Position numbers and translations under genes: made by a program | Notes under the pieces: model-generated | What the model was told of the DNA's origin: nothing | Database searches by the model: none | Seen by the model: only the letters and a program-made list of their open reading frames with translations | Shown here: in pieces, positions 1 to 6,649 of the stretch | How positions within the stretch are numbered: position 1 is the stretch's first letter | Layout: each line of letters starts with the position of its first letter | Assembly: GCA_904502155.1 (NCBI GenBank) | Contig: CAJGDV010000040.1 | Location: 1-9,354 of the forward strand | From: an uncultured Bacilli bacterium | Lineage (GTDB): Bacteria; Bacillota_I; Bacilli_A; RF39; UBA660 | DNA length: 9,354 nt | Direction of reading: 5' to 3'

Positions 1-1249
1 AGTCATCAATTTTTTGTTTTTTTAACCATTTTTCTTGTTCTTTTTTTACATCATTTTTAGTAGAATTCCATTCAATTATAGTATCTGTTTCATTAAGAAA
101 TTTGTAAGTTTTATCTGTTATTAGCCCATTACCTTCACAAACTCCATTTTCACATGTTTTTTTATAAATTAATGAAATTGCATCATTAGAGAATTCGACA
201 ACTCTATATAAATTATTTTTTATTTTAACCCAATTATTTACTGTATGACTTGGGTAGAATCTTTTGTTACGATAATATCCTTTTAAAAGTTCACTTAATT
301 CCAGTTCCAATTCTTCTGATTCCCCCATAGCTTCAAAAAAGAAATCACTAGTAATTGTTTCAGTACTATCTTTTATTTTGTTATATATAGTATTAGTATC
401 ATTTCTAATTATAATTCTTCTAGTATCTGAATATTCATTCCCACTAGAATCTTTAGCTAAATAAACAACTTTATATTCACCATTGATTCCAAGAGTAAGA
501 TCAGTTACAGCTTTAACTGATAATGATTCACCACTATTATCTACAGCATATACTTCATTCATAACATCAAATGATGTTGCAGTATTTAGTAAGACTGTAG
601 TACCTGGATGATGGATATAAGGGTCCTCTATGTCTACAACTTTTACTTTACGTTTTTTTATTGATGTAATACCATCATCTGTTATTTTATATGTTAATTC
701 ATAATTACCTATTGTTGATGTATCAACAGAACCTTCAACTACCGTACTTCTTGAGATATCATCTCCATTTACTGTAGTAGCTGTATATCCTGGCTCAATA
801 AATTCTTGACCTTGCGATATTATAAGTGGATTTTTCCCCATTAAATATAAATTTGGTTTTGCTAAAATAGTTCCACATTCATTATCTTCACCATCTATTA
901 TAGAACCATTAATTTTATAAGAATATTTTTTCCCGTCAATTGTTATTAATACTTCTGTATTATTACTTATACATTTATTAGTTATAGGATTTTTAATATC
1001 AAATTCAATATATCCTTGTTGTTTTAAATCCCCAACTGAAACAATTACTTCATTACCTGTTACTATTTCTCTATGGTCTGTAATCCAATTTTTAGCCCCT
1101 GAAATAATAGTATTTTTTTGATTTTCTAAGCCTTTTTTCTTATTGTTACTTATTGTTTTTTCTACAGATGGAATAATTAAAAGCGCTATTATCCCTAATA
1201 CTGAAATTACACCAAGTAACTCAACTAATGTAAATCCCCTTTTTTTCAT
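1..1249 (-). CDS. Prepilin-like protein with two Ig-like domains (C-terminus cut by window edge)
   Basis: I translated this reading frame by hand: 416 complete codons, open to the window edge, so the C-terminus is missing. Residues 1-30 are a class III/type IV prepilin leader: MKKRG, then FTLVE with Glu at +5 of the mature form, then a hydrophobic helix. Prepilin peptidase should cut after Gly5. Residues about 30-127 match the neighbouring pilin, including paired Cys93 and Cys125, a likely disulfide. Residues about 131-206 and 209-283 look like two bacterial Ig-like (DUF5011/Cry22Aa-type) domains, with patterns such as TIGNYELTYKITD and NGEYKVVYLAKDSSGN. Residues 284-416 are charged, include NNLYRVV and another Cys pair (366, 371), and are not assigned. 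The start is set by GAGGTGG at 1261-1255; the ATG directly abuts the stop of the upstream pilin, so the two are co-translated. It is probably a minor or tip pilin, or a surface adhesin, carried on a pilus or pseudopilus. Function is inferred. Confidence 0.85.
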   Translation of the reverse strand, partial: MKKRGFTLVELLGVISVLGIIALLIIPSVEKTISNNKKKGLENQKNTIISGAKNWITDHREIVTGNEVIVSVGDLKQQGYIEFDIKNPITNKCISNNTEVLITIDGKKYSYKINGSIIDGEDNECGTILAKPNLYLMGKNPLIISQGQEFIEPGYTATTVNGDDISRSTVVEGSVDTSTIGNYELTYKITDDGITSIKKRKVKVVDIEDPYIHHPGTTVLLNTATSFDVMNEVYAVDNSGESLSVKAVTDLTLGINGEYKVVYLAKDSSGNEYSDTRRIIIRNDTNTIYNKIKDSTETITSDFFFEAMGESEELELELSELLKGYYRNKRFYPSHTVNNWVKIKNNLYRVVEFSNDAISLIYKKTCENGVCEGNGLITDKTYKFLNETDTIIEWNSTKNDVKKEQEKWLKKQKIDD

Positions 1250-1636
1250 TTATTCCACCTCACAAACATCTGTTGTTGTTATTGTTCCTACTACTTCATA
1301 TTGATAACTTTCTGAAGTTTTAGTAACTCTAAGTATAGTATTATTATTAAAACATTTATTATCTCTAGGATCTCTAAATTCAACTTCAATAAAACCTTCT
1401 TTTTTAAGTTGTGCTAATGTTGTTTCAATATATTCACCTTCATTACCTGGCATTTTTAATACATGTTCAGCACTCCAGTTTTTTAACCCTGTTTTTAATG
1501 TCTCAATTTGTGCTTCATAACTATCATTTTTCAAACTAGCTATAACAGCTTCAGTAGCTGGTACAATTACTAGTGCTAGTAAACCTAATAATGTAATTAC
1601 TGCAAGCATTTCTACAAGTGTAAATCCACGTTTCAT
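1250..1636 (-). CDS. Type IV pilin-like / pseudopilin protein
   Basis: This 128-residue protein starts MKRG then FTLVEMLAVITLLGLLALV, a textbook prepilin N-terminus: short basic leader, cleavage after Gly4, Glu at +5 and a hydrophobic alpha-helix to about residue 30. The rest is a small soluble head with Cys95 and Cys125, likely disulfide bonded. The same region occurs in the larger neighbouring protein (shared GxKNW, a Q/LKK/Q-x-GFIE/GYIE segment and NKC), so the two arose by duplication. The size fits a ComGC-like or minor pilin. Known family role: after processing, such subunits assemble into an envelope-spanning pilus or pseudopilus used for DNA uptake, adhesion or secretion. No assembly ATPase, platform protein or peptidase gene lies in the window, so the specific system is unknown. 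The start has AGGTGA at 1646-1641. It is the first gene of a two-gene unit, with a promoter just upstream and the slipin terminator before that. Confidence 0.88.
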   Translation of the reverse strand: MKRGFTLVEMLAVITLLGLLALVIVPATEAVIASLKNDSYEAQIETLKTGLKNWSAEHVLKMPGNEGEYIETTLAQLKKEGFIEVEFRDPRDNKCFNNNTILRVTKTSESYQYEVVGTITTTDVCEVE

Positions 1637-1640
1637 ATTA

Positions 1641-1661
1641 TCACCTATTATAATTATAACA
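1641..1661 (-). promoter_or_regulatory. Extended -10 promoter and Shine-Dalgarno of the pilin pair
   Basis: Read on the minus strand, TG-T-TATAAT occupies 1661-1653, and a second overlapping TATAAT lies at 1652-1647. AGGTGA at 1646-1641 is the ribosome binding site, four bases before the ATG at 1636. No good -35 is visible; that position falls in the U-tract of the preceding terminator, so this would be an extended -10 promoter. AT-rich background makes TATAAT common, but the same arrangement recurs at three other genes here. Confidence 0.45.
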
Positions 1662-1664
1662 TAA

Positions 1665-1695
1665 TTAAAAAAAAACTGAAAAAATATTTCAGTTA
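1665..1695 (-). terminator. Rho-independent terminator of the slipin gene
   Basis: An 8-bp inverted repeat (AACTGAAA at 1674-1681 and TTTCAGTT at 1687-1694, 5-nt loop) is followed in the minus-strand direction by a run of about nine T from 1675 to 1667. The stem overlaps the slipin stop codon at 1695-1693. The stem is weak (two G/C pairs) but the U-tract is long, and the position immediately after the gene supports the call. Confidence 0.7.
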
Positions 1696-2442
1696 TTTTT
1701 TTGGTGCTAAACCTTCTAATGCTTTTAATGCTTCAATAGGAATAGCAAAAATTACAGTATTTGATTGATCACTACTTAAGTCATTAAGTGTAGATAATGT
1801 TCTTAAATGTAATGCTCCAGGAGTAGAACCCATAGTTCTAGCAGCTTCTGCTAAATTATTTGCAGCTTCAACTTCCCCAGCAGCTTTTGTAATAACTGCT
1901 ACTTTTTCACGTTCAGCTTCTGCTACTTTAGCAATAACTCTTTTCATTTCTTCTGGAAGAGCAACATCTTTAAGTTCAACATTTTCAACTTTAATTCCCC
2001 ATGGATCACTTGCTTTATCAATTACACCACAAATTTCAGAACTAATTTTATCTCTTTCTGTCAATAATTCGTCAAGTGTTACAGAACCAACAATATTTCT
2101 CATTGTTGTTTGTGCTAATTGACTTACAGCATAATAATAATCTTGTACTTCACATACTGCTTTACCAGCATCAAAAACTTTATAATAGATAACAGCATTT
2201 ATTTTAATAGATACGTTATCTTTAGTAATTGCTTCTTGTTCTGGAACGTCTACAGCTTTTGTTCTAATATCGACTTTACGATAGAATTGAATTATTGGTA
2301 ATACTATTCTCCATCCTGGTCCTAAAACACCAGAAAATTTACCAAATGTAAATAATATTCCTCTTTCATATTCATTAATTTGTTTAATTGATCCTAGAAT
2401 TACAAATCCAAAAATGATCATTAAAAAAAATATAAAATCCAT
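1693..2442 (-). CDS. Slipin (SPFH/stomatin-family membrane protein)
   Basis: A 249-residue slipin of the bacterial stomatin-like group. Residues 2-18 (DFIFFLMIIFGFVILGS) form one N-terminal membrane segment. The SPFH domain follows at about 20-180, with ERGILFTFGK, GPGW, VPEQE, VELKDVALPEEM and then the helical AEAEREK...AAGEVEAANNLAEAA stretch typical of slipins. Known family role: oligomeric membrane scaffolds on the cytoplasmic face, often partnered by NfeD; no nfeD is adjacent here. Start choice: an ATG exists at 2457, but GGAGG at 2455-2451 overlaps it and sits eight bases before the ATG at 2442, and the -10 box ends at 2462, so the mRNA probably begins near 2455. I therefore drop the five-residue extension (MEDDI). 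It is a single-gene unit between two terminators, with its own promoter. Confidence 0.92.
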   Translation of the reverse strand: MDFIFFLMIIFGFVILGSIKQINEYERGILFTFGKFSGVLGPGWRIVLPIIQFYRKVDIRTKAVDVPEQEAITKDNVSIKINAVIYYKVFDAGKAVCEVQDYYYAVSQLAQTTMRNIVGSVTLDELLTERDKISSEICGVIDKASDPWGIKVENVELKDVALPEEMKRVIAKVAEAEREKVAVITKAAGEVEAANNLAEAARTMGSTPGALHLRTLSTLNDLSSDQSNTVIFAIPIEALKALEGLAPKK

Positions 2443-2450
2443 AATATCAT

Positions 2451-2470
2451 CCTCCATTTTAATTATATCA
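2451..2470 (-). promoter_or_regulatory. Extended -10 promoter and Shine-Dalgarno that set the slipin start
   Basis: On the minus strand TG-A-TATAAT spans 2470-2462, followed by the six bases TAAAAT and then GGAGG at 2455-2451, eight bases before the ATG at 2442. A start site about seven bases past the -10 would fall on the Shine-Dalgarno itself, which excludes the ATG at 2457. No convincing -35 is seen. The stretch from here to the start codon closely resembles that of mraY. Confidence 0.6.
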
Positions 2471-2480
2471 TAATTAAAAT

Positions 2481-2507
2481 AAAAAAAAACTAGAAAAATC
2501 TAGTTTT
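2481..2507 (-). terminator. Rho-independent terminator of mraY
   Basis: A perfect 9-bp inverted repeat (AAAACTAGA at 2486-2494, TCTAGTTTT at 2499-2507, 4-nt loop) overlaps the mraY stop codon at 2508-2506. It leads into a nine-base T-tract on the minus strand (2489-2481). Confidence 0.75.
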
Positions 2508-3498
2508 ATAACCAAACACCAAATCCTATAGCAGCAGTTGCGAATAAAAGTCCTAAAATCCAAAAGGCTTTTACAATATCTGCTTCTTTAAATCCCATTT
2601 TTTCAAAATGATGATGTAAAGGTGCCATTAAGAATACTTTTTTATGGAAACACATAATACCAACCATTTGAATAATAGCTGATAATGTTTCTAAAACAAA
2701 TACACCAGCAATTACGATAAGTGTTATTTCATGATTAGTTAATATAGCAATACTTGCCATAGTAGCTCCTAAACATAAAGAACCAGTATCACCCATGAAA
2801 ACTCTTGCCGGATTAGTATTAAATACTAAAAATCCTAATAACGAACCTAATAAAACAAAACAGAATATTGCTATATCTTGACTACCTGCCATATGTGATG
2901 CATTCCATGCTATTAGACCAAAAGCTAAAAATGCTATTGCAGAAAGCCCACCAGCAAGTCCATCTAAACCATCTGTTAAATTTACTGCATTACTACTAGC
3001 AACTAATATAAATAATAAGAATATTCCATAAAACCATCCCATATCAATATTAATACCAAGAGTATGAATATTAAGTTCAGGTTGATTACCTGTTTTCATA
3101 AATATATAAAAGAATACTAATGCAATAACTAATTGACCACCTAATTTTTGAATTTCTGTCAATCCTTCATTATGTTTTCTTTTTATAATTAAATAATCAT
3201 CAAGAAAACCTAAAACCCCATAAGCAATAAATACAAATAATACTATAAACAAGTTTTCACTAAAATTAAGTTTACCTGTTAATAATAATAATATGACTGT
3301 AAAAATGGTAGGTATTATAAAGATTAAACCTCCCATAGTTGGTGTTCCTTCTTTTTGTTTATGTGTTCTTTCTAAGTATGTACTTACTTTTTGTCTAATT
3401 TTAATTTTTTTCAATATTGGTATTAAAATTAACCCAAATATAACTGATGATATAAAGCCAATCATCATGGCTAACATTGCTTTTGCTAATACTAACAC
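2506..3498 (-). CDS. mraY: Phospho-N-acetylmuramoyl-pentapeptide-transferase (MraY)
   Basis: MraY transfers phospho-MurNAc-pentapeptide from UDP to undecaprenyl phosphate, making lipid I at the inner face of the membrane. From a GTG start at 3498 the protein is 330 residues, close to the usual size of about 320-325 in Bacillota. It is polytopic, and the diagnostic motifs are present: GTPTMGG near residue 52, FLDDY with Asp100/Asp101, SNAVNLTDGLDGLA (Asn170 to Asp179), FMGDTGSL with Asp237, and APLHHHFE with His295-297. The reading frame stays open to an ATG at 3567, but those 23 extra codons contain the promoter and follow the terminator of the neighbouring gene. AGGAG at 3511-3507 lies eight bases before GTG 3498, and the family usually begins right at the first helix, as here (LVLAKAMLAMMIGF). 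It is a lone gene, not in a mur/dcw cluster within the window. Confidence 0.96.
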   Translation of the reverse strand: MLVLAKAMLAMMIGFISSVIFGLILIPILKKIKIRQKVSTYLERTHKQKEGTPTMGGLIFIIPTIFTVILLLLTGKLNFSENLFIVLFVFIAYGVLGFLDDYLIIKRKHNEGLTEIQKLGGQLVIALVFFYIFMKTGNQPELNIHTLGINIDMGWFYGIFLLFILVASSNAVNLTDGLDGLAGGLSAIAFLAFGLIAWNASHMAGSQDIAIFCFVLLGSLLGFLVFNTNPARVFMGDTGSLCLGATMASIAILTNHEITLIVIAGVFVLETLSAIIQMVGIMCFHKKVFLMAPLHHHFEKMGFKEADIVKAFWILGLLFATAAIGFGVWL

Positions 3499-3506
3499 AA
3501 AATCAT

Positions 3507-3546
3507 CTCCTATTTTAAGTATATCATTTATTTTAAAATATTTAAA
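3507..3546 (-). promoter_or_regulatory. mraY promoter and Shine-Dalgarno that set the GTG start
   Basis: On the minus strand a -35-like TTTAAA at 3546-3541, a 17-base spacer, and TATACT at 3523-3518 with an extending TG at 3526-3525 form the best promoter in the window. Six bases later (TAAAAT) comes AGGAG at 3511-3507, then eight bases and GTG at 3498. A start site about seven bases after the -10 falls on the Shine-Dalgarno. Confidence 0.65.
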
Positions 3547-3569
3547 TGCCTTTTTTAATAATAACATAT

Positions 3570-3591
3570 AAAAGGGAGTTTTACAACTCCC
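3570..3591 (-). terminator. Rho-independent terminator after the P2-P1 unit
   Basis: A 7-bp inverted repeat GGGAGTT / AACTCCC (3574-3580 and 3585-3591, 4-nt loop) is the most GC-rich hairpin in the window. It lies 33 bases after the stop of P1. The U-tract on the minus strand is short (3573-3570, then AUAU). It separates the paralogue array from mraY. Confidence 0.7.
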
Positions 3592-3624
3592 CTATTATTT
3601 TCCCTTTTTTTGCTTTAAATATTC

Positions 3625-4377
3625 TTATTTCATTTCTTTTATATAGGTTTTAATTTTTTCTTTATCAATATCTTTTTCATTATGATAAAGTTCATAACTT
3701 ATCGGTAATCCATATATAATCTTTTCTTTATCTGTAAATTCATTATAATATTTATTATTTTTTATATAATATTCATAATAATCTTTATTACTATAATATA
3801 AGTATTGTTCTAATGGATTAATAATATGTCCATCTGATTCATAATAACCTATATCAAACCATGTTTTAATATTAGGATTAATATTATCTTGTTTTAAAAA
3901 TTCATCTAATAGAATTTGACTTTTAAAATTAGCATTCCATTCTATTGGTACATATTTATGAATTTTTTTATATAATGGATTATTGTGTCTAATTAATTTA
4001 TAACTATCATTATACATATCAATTAATAATTTATTATCTCCTTCACTAAATTGTTTCATTTGATAAACATGTGTAAGTTCATGATAAAGTGTTGATATCA
4101 TAACTTTATTTATTTCATAAACAATTTTAGGATCTAAATTAAATGGATCATAATCATTTGTATGTAACAATGTTTTTATAAATGCATCAGTATTTACTAT
4201 TATCTCCTTTTTTTCTTTTATATAGCATGCTATAACAGGTTTTAAAAAATCAATAGTTGTTTTTTCATAATAATTTCCTAAATTATTTTCTTCTATATAT
4301 TTGTCATTAAATTTTTTTATAAATTTAGAATCTAAAACCTCGTTATAATCTAAATACTCTATAAATTTGTTATACAT
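3625..4377 (-). CDS. P1: HExxH putative zinc metallopeptidase paralogue
   Basis: A 250-residue soluble protein, last of the eight-gene array. I do not recognise a named family. HELTH at 99-103, with Gln106 completing HExxHxxQ, is a zincin site: two His ligands and a catalytic Glu. EWNAN at 146-150 replaces the EYNAN of most siblings; by analogy with gluzincin-type enzymes Glu146 is the likely third zinc ligand. His140 (six before Glu146), PLE at 188-190 and YGLP at 222-225 are further family motifs. The N-terminus FIEYLDYNEVLDSKFI matches those of P2 to P4. No signal peptide or membrane helix is seen, so it is probably cytoplasmic. The ribosome binding site GGGGGA (4386-4381) overlaps the P2 stop codon, with an 8-nt gap between genes, so it is co-transcribed with P2. 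Target unknown. Confidence 0.85.
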   Translation of the reverse strand: MYNKFIEYLDYNEVLDSKFIKKFNDKYIEENNLGNYYEKTTIDFLKPVIACYIKEKKEIIVNTDAFIKTLLHTNDYDPFNLDPKIVYEINKVMISTLYHELTHVYQMKQFSEGDNKLLIDMYNDSYKLIRHNNPLYKKIHKYVPIEWNANFKSQILLDEFLKQDNINPNIKTWFDIGYYESDGHIINPLEQYLYYSNKDYYEYYIKNNKYYNEFTDKEKIIYGLPISYELYHNEKDIDKEKIKTYIKEMK

Positions 4378-4385
4378 AAATCCCC

Positions 4386-5150
4386 CTATTTGAAATAAGC
4401 TTTATAATCTTTAACTTTATTATATGCTACATCATTAATTTTTTCATAAGTATCTTCTTTAACTGGAAAACCAAATATAATTTTATCGTATTCCTTCATT
4501 TTAAGATATTCTTCTTTTTTCATAAATTCATCTATTTTTAATCTTATAAAGAACATCATATTTTCTTTTTCAAGCGGACTTAAAACATGTTTATTATATT
4601 CTTCATATGCTAGTGTTAAATAATAATATAATGGTCCTACATCAAATCCATATCCATCATCTAAGCCATGTAGAAATTCACTTAACATAAATTGTCCTTC
4701 TGTATTAGCATGATGTTCAATTAAATAATAATCATGAAATCTATTATATAATTTTTGAAATTGTAATCTATCATAACTATCTTCTAAAGCTTTGATTATT
4801 AATTCATTACTTTGTTCTCTTTTTTCAATAATATTAATTTGTTTACCATGTGTAAGTTCGTGTAATAAATAAAATAATAATTCGGAATTGATAAAATAAA
4901 CATTTTCTTTTTCGTCTTTTTTACCATTTATAAAACTACGCCCTATTGCATAATCATATATTTGATCTAAATTTAATACTATTTTTTTCTCAAATTGATT
5001 ATAGTGTGAAAAAATATCATTATCAAAATCAATTTTTGTAACAACTTTATCTAATTTCATTTTTTTTACAAAATACTCTGTAAATTTTTCATAAATTCTT
5101 TCATCTAAAAGTTTTTTATCATTTATATATTTCATAAATTCTTCTTGCAT
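4386..5150 (-). CDS. P2: HExxH putative zinc metallopeptidase paralogue
   Basis: A 254-residue soluble paralogue and first gene of the P2-P1 unit. HELTHGKQ starts at His97 and contains the HExxHxxQ signature. EHHAN at 145-149 has the conserved Glu, but His replaces both Tyr and Asn of the usual EYNAN, the most divergent version in the array. His139-Asp140 precedes Glu145 at the family spacing, SPLE lies at 191-194 and FGFP at 226-229, followed by a full-length tail ending in AYFK. P3 is the closest relative: about 44 of 75 positions are identical by hand alignment across the HExxH-to-EYNAN segment and its flanks, so these two probably duplicated most recently. The start has AAAGGTGG at 5165-5158 and ends in a TAG stop. 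It has its own extended -10 promoter and is separated from P3 by a terminator hairpin. Confidence 0.85.
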   Translation of the reverse strand: MQEEFMKYINDKKLLDERIYEKFTEYFVKKMKLDKVVTKIDFDNDIFSHYNQFEKKIVLNLDQIYDYAIGRSFINGKKDEKENVYFINSELLFYLLHELTHGKQINIIEKREQSNELIIKALEDSYDRLQFQKLYNRFHDYYLIEHHANTEGQFMLSEFLHGLDDGYGFDVGPLYYYLTLAYEEYNKHVLSPLEKENMMFFIRLKIDEFMKKEEYLKMKEYDKIIFGFPVKEDTYEKINDVAYNKVKDYKAYFK

Positions 5151-5157
5151 AAAACTA

Positions 5158-5179
5158 CCACCTTTGAATAATTATAGCA
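5158..5179 (-). promoter_or_regulatory. Extended -10 promoter and Shine-Dalgarno of the P2-P1 unit
   Basis: On the minus strand TG-C-TATAAT spans 5179-5171, followed after about six bases by AAGGTGG (5164-5158) and, seven bases later, the ATG at 5150. No -35 is apparent, since that position lies in the preceding hairpin. It implies that P2-P1 can be expressed independently of the upstream P8-P3 genes. Confidence 0.5.
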
Positions 5180-5180
5180 T

Positions 5181-5217
5181 AAAAAAAAATAATTATTACT
5201 TTTTAATAATTATTTTT
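5181..5217 (-). terminator. A/T-only terminator hairpin after P3
   Basis: A perfect 14-bp inverted repeat of only A and T (5185-5198 and 5204-5217, 5-nt loop) overlaps the P3 stop codon and runs into a nine-base T-tract on the minus strand (5189-5181). It is long and exactly placed, but has no G/C pair, so its strength is uncertain; read-through into P2 is possible. Confidence 0.55.
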
Positions 5218-5873
5218 TCTTTTTCTATAGGAAAACCATAAATTATTTTTTCAAATTCTGATAATTGATTTAAATTTTTAATTTTATATTTTTTATTTAA
5301 TAAATTACTTTCTCTTTCTTGTGGACAAATATTATTATAACCATTTTCTAAATATAATTGTAAACGATACGGATTATATTCTAAATCTAGTTTATCTAAA
5401 AATTCTTTTAGCATTAATTGTGATTCTACATTAGCATTATATTCAATTACAAAATAATCATGAAATTCTTCATATAATTTATTATAAAAATAAGCCCTTC
5501 TAAAACTTTTCTTCAATGCATCAACAATTAACTCGTTAGCTATTTCATTTTTTTTAATAATATTTTGTTGTTTAGCATGAATAAGTTCATGAAATAAATA
5601 TGCTAGAAGTTCAGAATTAATATATAAAATTTGTTTATATCTACATACAACTGAATAATTATTAAATAATGCATACTCATATAATTCATTTAAATTAATA
5701 TTTATTGTTTTTTTTGATGGTTGATAATATGTTTTGTCACTAGTATCAAATTTAAGTTTATTTACTGTTTTTAAGTTTAAACTTTTAACATAATAATCAA
5801 ACAGTTCTTCATAAAAATGGTAATCAATTGCTTTACATAAGCTAATATAATCTAAAAATTTTTGTTCTATCAT
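5196..5873 (-). CDS. P3: HExxH putative zinc metallopeptidase paralogue with shortened tail
   Basis: A 225-residue soluble paralogue, the shortest complete member. HELIHAKQ starts at His95; EYNAN is at 144-148 with His138-Asp139 six and five residues before Glu144; the PLE-like motif is PQE at 184-186; YGFP is at 212-215. It ends about ten residues after YGFP, whereas P1, P2, P4, P5 and P6 carry about 23-27 more, so the C-terminal tail is truncated. Its closest sibling is P2. It overlaps P4 by four bases (ATGA: the ATG of P3 lies on the TGA of P4) and has only a weak purine-rich stretch upstream, so translation probably depends on reinitiation after P4. Its stop lies inside the terminator hairpin, making it the last gene of the P8-P3 unit. 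Substrate unknown. Confidence 0.85.
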   Translation of the reverse strand: MIEQKFLDYISLCKAIDYHFYEELFDYYVKSLNLKTVNKLKFDTSDKTYYQPSKKTININLNELYEYALFNNYSVVCRYKQILYINSELLAYLFHELIHAKQQNIIKKNEIANELIVDALKKSFRRAYFYNKLYEEFHDYFVIEYNANVESQLMLKEFLDKLDLEYNPYRLQLYLENGYNNICPQERESNLLNKKYKIKNLNQLSEFEKIIYGFPIEKEKIIIKK

Positions 5874-6649
5874 AAATTAAAATGTCTTTCTACTTCGGGT
5901 GTATTTAATGTATCAATTTTATTATAAGTTTCTTCACTTATAGGAAACCCATATCTTATTTTATCATATTCACTTAATGATTGATAAACCGAATTATTTA
6001 AATAGTCTTCGATATTAAAGTTATAATTAATTCTTTTATAAAATGATTCAACTGGAGATATAATTTTATCATTGTCTTTATAATAATAATTTAATACTCC
6101 TTCTTTTAATAGTCTTAGATCATATATTTCATTTTTAGTTATTTCATTTATTTTTTTTTGAAAATTTAATTGTTCGATTAAAGCCTCAAAATTAGCATTA
6201 TATTCATTTGGCATTAAATTATGCATTGTAAGTAATATTCTAAAATATCTATTATCATCTAAAAGTCTATTACCTAAAGAAATATCTTTAGTAACAAAAT
6301 TATGATACTTATCATGTTTTGATCTTAATATTTCTTGTTTAGCATGAATAAGTTCATGGTAAACAATCATCATCATCTCTAAACTTAACTTTTTAATAAA
6401 TTCTTTATCTAGTTTATTAAAATCATCAATAGCATTTGTTTCATTAATTAATCCAGCATAATAAATAAATATAGTATATGTCCATGGATTATATGCTGAA
6501 AAACCCATTTCTTTTCCAACAAAATTAAAATTCTTTAGTTTCTTATCTATTTCAGGATTATTATTTTTATAATCTAAAATTAATTCTGTAATAAATTCTT
6601 TATCGATTATTTTATTAGAATTTATATAGTTTAAAAACAAATTTTCCAT
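5870..6649 (-). CDS. P4: HExxH putative zinc metallopeptidase paralogue
   Basis: A 259-residue soluble paralogue. HELIHAKQ begins at His98, EYNAN is at 149-153, His143 lies six before Glu149, SPVE is at 198-201 and YGFP at 233-236. The tail (ETYNKIDTLNTPEVERHF) is homologous to those of P2 and P5. The N-terminus FLNYINSNKIIDKEFI is a clean match to P1 and P2, supporting the ATG at 6649. That ATG overlaps the P5 stop by one base (UAAUG), and no Shine-Dalgarno is visible, so initiation is probably coupled to P5 termination. It ends in TGA, overlapping the P3 ATG. This TGA is followed at once by an in-frame TAG, so it would end here under either genetic code. The conserved metal site implies an active enzyme; its target is unknown. 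Confidence 0.85.
   Translation of the reverse strand: MENLFLNYINSNKIIDKEFITELILDYKNNNPEIDKKLKNFNFVGKEMGFSAYNPWTYTIFIYYAGLINETNAIDDFNKLDKEFIKKLSLEMMMIVYHELIHAKQEILRSKHDKYHNFVTKDISLGNRLLDDNRYFRILLTMHNLMPNEYNANFEALIEQLNFQKKINEITKNEIYDLRLLKEGVLNYYYKDNDKIISPVESFYKRINYNFNIEDYLNNSVYQSLSEYDKIRYGFPISEETYNKIDTLNTPEVERHFNL

Noticed and set aside
2119..2301. Plus-strand 60-codon open frame
   Set aside because: It is antisense to the SPFH domain of the slipin, has no ribosome binding site, and its product is low-complexity Ile/Tyr/Asn/Phe-rich; a shadow of the real gene.
3293..3571. Plus-strand 92-codon open frame
   Set aside because: It is antisense to mraY; its hydrophobic look comes from the complement of membrane-helix codons. 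It has no promoter or Shine-Dalgarno.
3568..3624. Riboswitch or attenuator in front of mraY
   Set aside because: The hairpin there ends the P2-P1 transcript; the mraY promoter lies downstream of it, so it is not in the mraY leader.
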